DNA from: Lactobacillales bacterium
GTDB taxonomy: Bacteria > Bacillota > Bacilli > Lactobacillales > Vagococcaceae
Direction: 5' to 3'
Length of the DNA: 6,586 nt
Assembly (NCBI GenBank): GCA_015655485.1
Contig: JAATEZ010000052.1
Coordinates: 1 to 6,586 of the forward strand
The notes under the pieces were generated by a model. The model was not told where the DNA came from. It saw nothing but the letters and a program-made list of their open reading frames with translations, and searched no databases. How positions within the stretch are numbered: position 1 is the first letter of the stretch; each line of letters begins with the position of its first letter. Shown one piece after another: positions 3,832 through 6,586 of the stretch. The position numbers and the translations under genes were made by a program.

Positions 3832-6586
3832 GTGTATTTGAAAAAAATTGAGCTTGCCGGATTTAAATCTTTTGCAGATCGAACGATCATTGAATTTGAT
3901 ACTGGACTAACAGCAGTGGTCGGACCAAATGGCAGTGGCAAGAGTAATATTACTGAGGCAGTTCGTTGGGTTTTGGGAGAACAATCGGCTAAGAATCTTC
4001 GCGGCGGCAAGATGCCTGATGTGATTTTTACCGGATCTGCTACTAGAAAGCCACTGAATATTGCTGAGGTCACGATCGTTTTAGATAATGAAGAGCGGTT
4101 TTTGCCTTTAGATTTCAGTGAAATCAGTGTTATGAGGCGCTTATACCGTAATGGAGATAGCGAATATTACATCAATAAGCAAAGCTGCCGTTTGAAAGAC
4201 ATTGTCGATTTATTTATGGACTCTGGCCTAGGCAAAGAATCCTTTTCCATTATTTCACAAGGCAAGGTTGAAGCTATTTTTAATAGCAAGCCGGAAGACC
4301 GCCGCGGGATCTTTGAAGAAGCGGCGGGAGTCTTAAAATATAAACAGCGAAAGAAAAAAGCGGAGCAGAAGCTTTTCGAGACAGAAGATAATTTGAGTCG
4401 AGTTCAAGACATCATCTATGAGCTGGAAAGCCAGTTGGAACCATTACAAGAGCAAAGTCAGACGGCTCAGAAATATTTGGATTTGAAGGAAAAATATACG
4501 CAGATCGATGTTGGGGTGACTGTAGCGAAAATTGAGCAGATGAAGGCCCAATGGGAAGAAAAGTCGCACCGGGTGGAGCAGTTGGAAACGGAGAGCTTGG
4601 CCATCCAAATAAAGATCCAACAGCATGAAGTGCAGCTGGGCACGTTAAGAGAAGAGCGCAGCCGCTTAGATCAAACAATCGATAAGCAGCAGAAGCAATT
4701 GTTATTAGTGACAGAAGCCTATGAACAGGCAGAAGGCAAAAAAAATGTCCTGATCGAACGAACGAAAAATACGGACAATCATTTCGCTGAATATCAGCAA
4801 ACTTTGACTCAACTACGAGAAAAAGTGGATCAGCTTCAGGAAGAATCGGCTTTATTTGCTAAACAGTTAATAACAAAGCGAGCAGAAAAAAATCAGGAAA
4901 AAACCGATTTGGACTGCTTGATGAAAGAACTGGCCAAGTATAATCTGTCAGCGAAAGAACGATTGGCTGAATTACGGAGCCAGTATGTCGAGGTCATGCA
5001 GGAACAGGCTAATACAAGTAATGACATGAAGCATTTAGAAAAGCAGTATCAGCAAGAATCAGGTAAAAATCAGCAGCTGATGGAGAAACATGAGTCACTC
5101 TTGAGGCGACAAAGTAAACTTGCTGAGAAAAAAAAGATTGTGAATGAGTCCCTAGAAGCTCAAGTTTTAAAATTAAAAAAGCTGCAGACAGAGTATCTTT
5201 TACAGCAAGAAACGATAAAGACTACAAGGATGCATGCTGAAAAAACTGAAAAACAGGTCTATGAAGCGATGGGCTTAGTCCAACAGGCAAAAGCCCGTCA
5301 AAAGAGTTTGCAGGAGCTGCAAGAAAATTATACAGGATTTTACCAGGGAGTTCGTGCTGTTTTACAAGCAAAGCAGCAGCTTAGCGGGATCGTTGGAGCG
5401 GTAGCGGAGTTGCTGCAAGTTCCCAAAGTTTATGCAGTGGCGATCGAAACAGCTTTAGGAGCCTCCGCTCAATCCATCATTGTTGAAAATGAGCAGGATG
5501 GGCGTTTAGCAATCACTTATTTAAAAAAACAGCGTTTGGGACGAGCCACTTTTTTGCCTTTGTCAACCATCAAACCTAGAAAACTTGCTAATGAATTGCG
5601 TGAATCATTAGCCCAGGTTTCTGGATTTTTGGGAGTTGCCAGTGAACTGGTCGGCTCTTCTCAGCGGATCCAACCGATCCTAGATAATTTGCTGGGAATG
5701 ACTCTGATCGCTAAAAATTTGGAAAGCGCTAATCAGATCGCTAAAGCCGTTCATTATAAACATCGTGTGGTATCTTTAGAAGGCGATGTTATGAATCCCG
5801 GAGGTTCAATGACTGGGGGAGCAACGAAACGCGGGAACCAGGGAAATCTATTTGCACAAGCCAATGAACTGGAAGAATTGACTCAGACGATTCAAAAAAT
5901 GGATCAGGAATTAAAAAATAAAGAATTGGAATTGCGCCAATTAAAGCGGCAAATCAGTGAGTTAGAAGAAGAAAATACCGAATTGCGCAATCAGGGTGAA
6001 GCCGCCAGACTTCAAGAACAGGAATGGCAAAATCAAGTTGATAATCTGATCAATGAAGAAAAACAAGTGCAAAAAGAACAGAATGCTTTTGCTTACGAAT
6101 CACGCGAGCTGCAACAATTCATAAATGAATATGAAACAGAAAAAAAAAGATTGCAAATTGATTATGAGAACAAGGTCAAAGAGCGGACTCATTTAGATGA
6201 GGAAATGGCCCAAACGGATGAAGCAGAAGCAAAAAATGAAGCAAAAAAAATAAAACTCCAAGAGCAGGTAAACCAAAAACAGGCGGCTTTAGCAGTTTTG
6301 GAGGAGCAGATCCATCATTTAGCAGAGCAGTCAGAGGAAAAGTCAGCACAGCTGCAGTCCGAAATACAACAAATCGCAAATTTGGAAAAACAGCTGCTCT
6401 TGCTGACAAGTGATTCTTCTCAACACGCGGAGACTCAAGAGTCGATACGGTTGAAAATGGAAGAGTTGGCGGCCAATAAAGAAAAAACACAATTGGAGCT
6501 CGATCAAAATAAAGACGATCGAGACCGTCTGCATCAGCAAATCGCTGAATTTGATGAATCAGTGGCAAAGGAACATCAGGAGCAAA
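3832..6586 (+). CDS. smc: Chromosome partition/condensation ATPase SMC, 3' end missing
   Basis: SMC dimers, with ScpA and ScpB, organise and help segregate the chromosome. The frame is open for 918 codons from GTG 3832 to the window edge; I read it line by line and saw no stop. The N-terminal head half (about 1-165) has the Walker A GPNGSGKS at 31-38, R57 in LRGGK (the arginine finger of the family), and the Q-loop Q143 in SIISQGKVEAIF. A long Gln/Glu/Lys-rich coiled coil follows (about 165-497). The hinge spans about 498-663, from ENYTGFYQGV through ALGASAQ and GRATFLPLS to the glycine-rich NPGGSMTGG (655-663). The returning coiled coil starts at about 664 and runs off the window. Compared with the 1186-residue B. 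subtilis protein, roughly 270 residues are outside, including the ABC signature LSGG and Walker B. It lies 36 bp after rnc with no terminator between, so the two are probably co-transcribed; ftsY commonly follows in related genomes. Identification is secure. Confidence 0.98.
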   Translation, partial: MYLKKIELAGFKSFADRTIIEFDTGLTAVVGPNGSGKSNITEAVRWVLGEQSAKNLRGGKMPDVIFTGSATRKPLNIAEVTIVLDNEERFLPLDFSEISVMRRLYRNGDSEYYINKQSCRLKDIVDLFMDSGLGKESFSIISQGKVEAIFNSKPEDRRGIFEEAAGVLKYKQRKKKAEQKLFETEDNLSRVQDIIYELESQLEPLQEQSQTAQKYLDLKEKYTQIDVGVTVAKIEQMKAQWEEKSHRVEQLETESLAIQIKIQQHEVQLGTLREERSRLDQTIDKQQKQLLLVTEAYEQAEGKKNVLIERTKNTDNHFAEYQQTLTQLREKVDQLQEESALFAKQLITKRAEKNQEKTDLDCLMKELAKYNLSAKERLAELRSQYVEVMQEQANTSNDMKHLEKQYQQESGKNQQLMEKHESLLRRQSKLAEKKKIVNESLEAQVLKLKKLQTEYLLQQETIKTTRMHAEKTEKQVYEAMGLVQQAKARQKSLQELQENYTGFYQGVRAVLQAKQQLSGIVGAVAELLQVPKVYAVAIETALGASAQSIIVENEQDGRLAITYLKKQRLGRATFLPLSTIKPRKLANELRESLAQVSGFLGVASELVGSSQRIQPILDNLLGMTLIAKNLESANQIAKAVHYKHRVVSLEGDVMNPGGSMTGGATKRGNQGNLFAQANELEELTQTIQKMDQELKNKELELRQLKRQISELEEENTELRNQGEAARLQEQEWQNQVDNLINEEKQVQKEQNAFAYESRELQQFINEYETEKKRLQIDYENKVKERTHLDEEMAQTDEAEAKNEAKKIKLQEQVNQKQAALAVLEEQIHHLAEQSEEKSAQLQSEIQQIANLEKQLLLLTSDSSQHAETQESIRLKMEELAANKEKTQLELDQNKDDRDRLHQQIAEFDESVAKEHQEQ

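Noticed and set aside
3792..4073. Minus-strand frame opposite the start of smc
   Set aside because: It is antisense to the conserved SMC ATP-binding head, which explains this DNA fully.
4412..4678. Minus-strand frames opposite the SMC coiled coil (also 6176-6568)
   Set aside because: Long antisense frames are a usual by-product of Gln/Glu/Lys-rich coiled-coil codons; no ribosome binding site or known domain is seen.
3832..6586. A new system hidden in the long region after rnc
   Set aside because: The whole stretch translates as one uninterrupted SMC frame with head, hinge and coiled-coil hallmarks; it is partial only because the window ends.

Overview
The window reads as a chromosomal segment from a low-GC Gram-positive bacterium, most likely Enterococcus or a close relative in Lactobacillales. 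This rests on AT-rich intergenic DNA, GGAGG-type ribosome binding sites, TATAAT-type promoters, an rnc-smc gene pair, and an SMC N-terminus (MYLKKIELAGFKSFADR) of the enterococcal type as I remember it. No database search was possible, so the genus is an inference.

Layout: (1) 1-1457, plus strand: the 3' part of a family 5 solute-binding protein of an oligopeptide ABC transporter, with its 5' end outside the window. (2) 1458-1712: a strong hairpin terminator at about 1492-1545 that can serve both converging genes, then a possible decayed small secreted-peptide gene on the minus strand (1566-1688). (3) 1713-2792, minus strand: an M24B metallopeptidase of the Xaa-Pro dipeptidase (PepQ/prolidase) type. 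(4) 2793-3105: a divergent intergenic region of 313 bp holding candidate promoters for both directions, four short palindromes and a spaced repeat. (5) 3106-3795, plus strand: RNase III (rnc). (6) 3832-6586, plus strand: the first 918 codons of the chromosome-condensation ATPase SMC, still open at the window edge.

The peptide-binding protein and the PepQ-like peptidase fit one theme: peptides are taken up and proline-containing dipeptides are hydrolysed inside the cell. They are convergent, so they are not one operon. rnc and smc are 36 bp apart with no terminator between them and look co-transcribed. In Bacillus the same pair usually follows fatty-acid genes (plsX-fabD-fabG-acpP); here rnc appears to be the first gene of its transcript and lies back-to-back with the peptidase gene.

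I found no mobile element, CRISPR array, tRNA, rRNA or convincing new system. The coding content is ordinary housekeeping. The parts that merit a second look are the palindrome-rich divergent control region and the signal-peptide-like relic beside the terminator.
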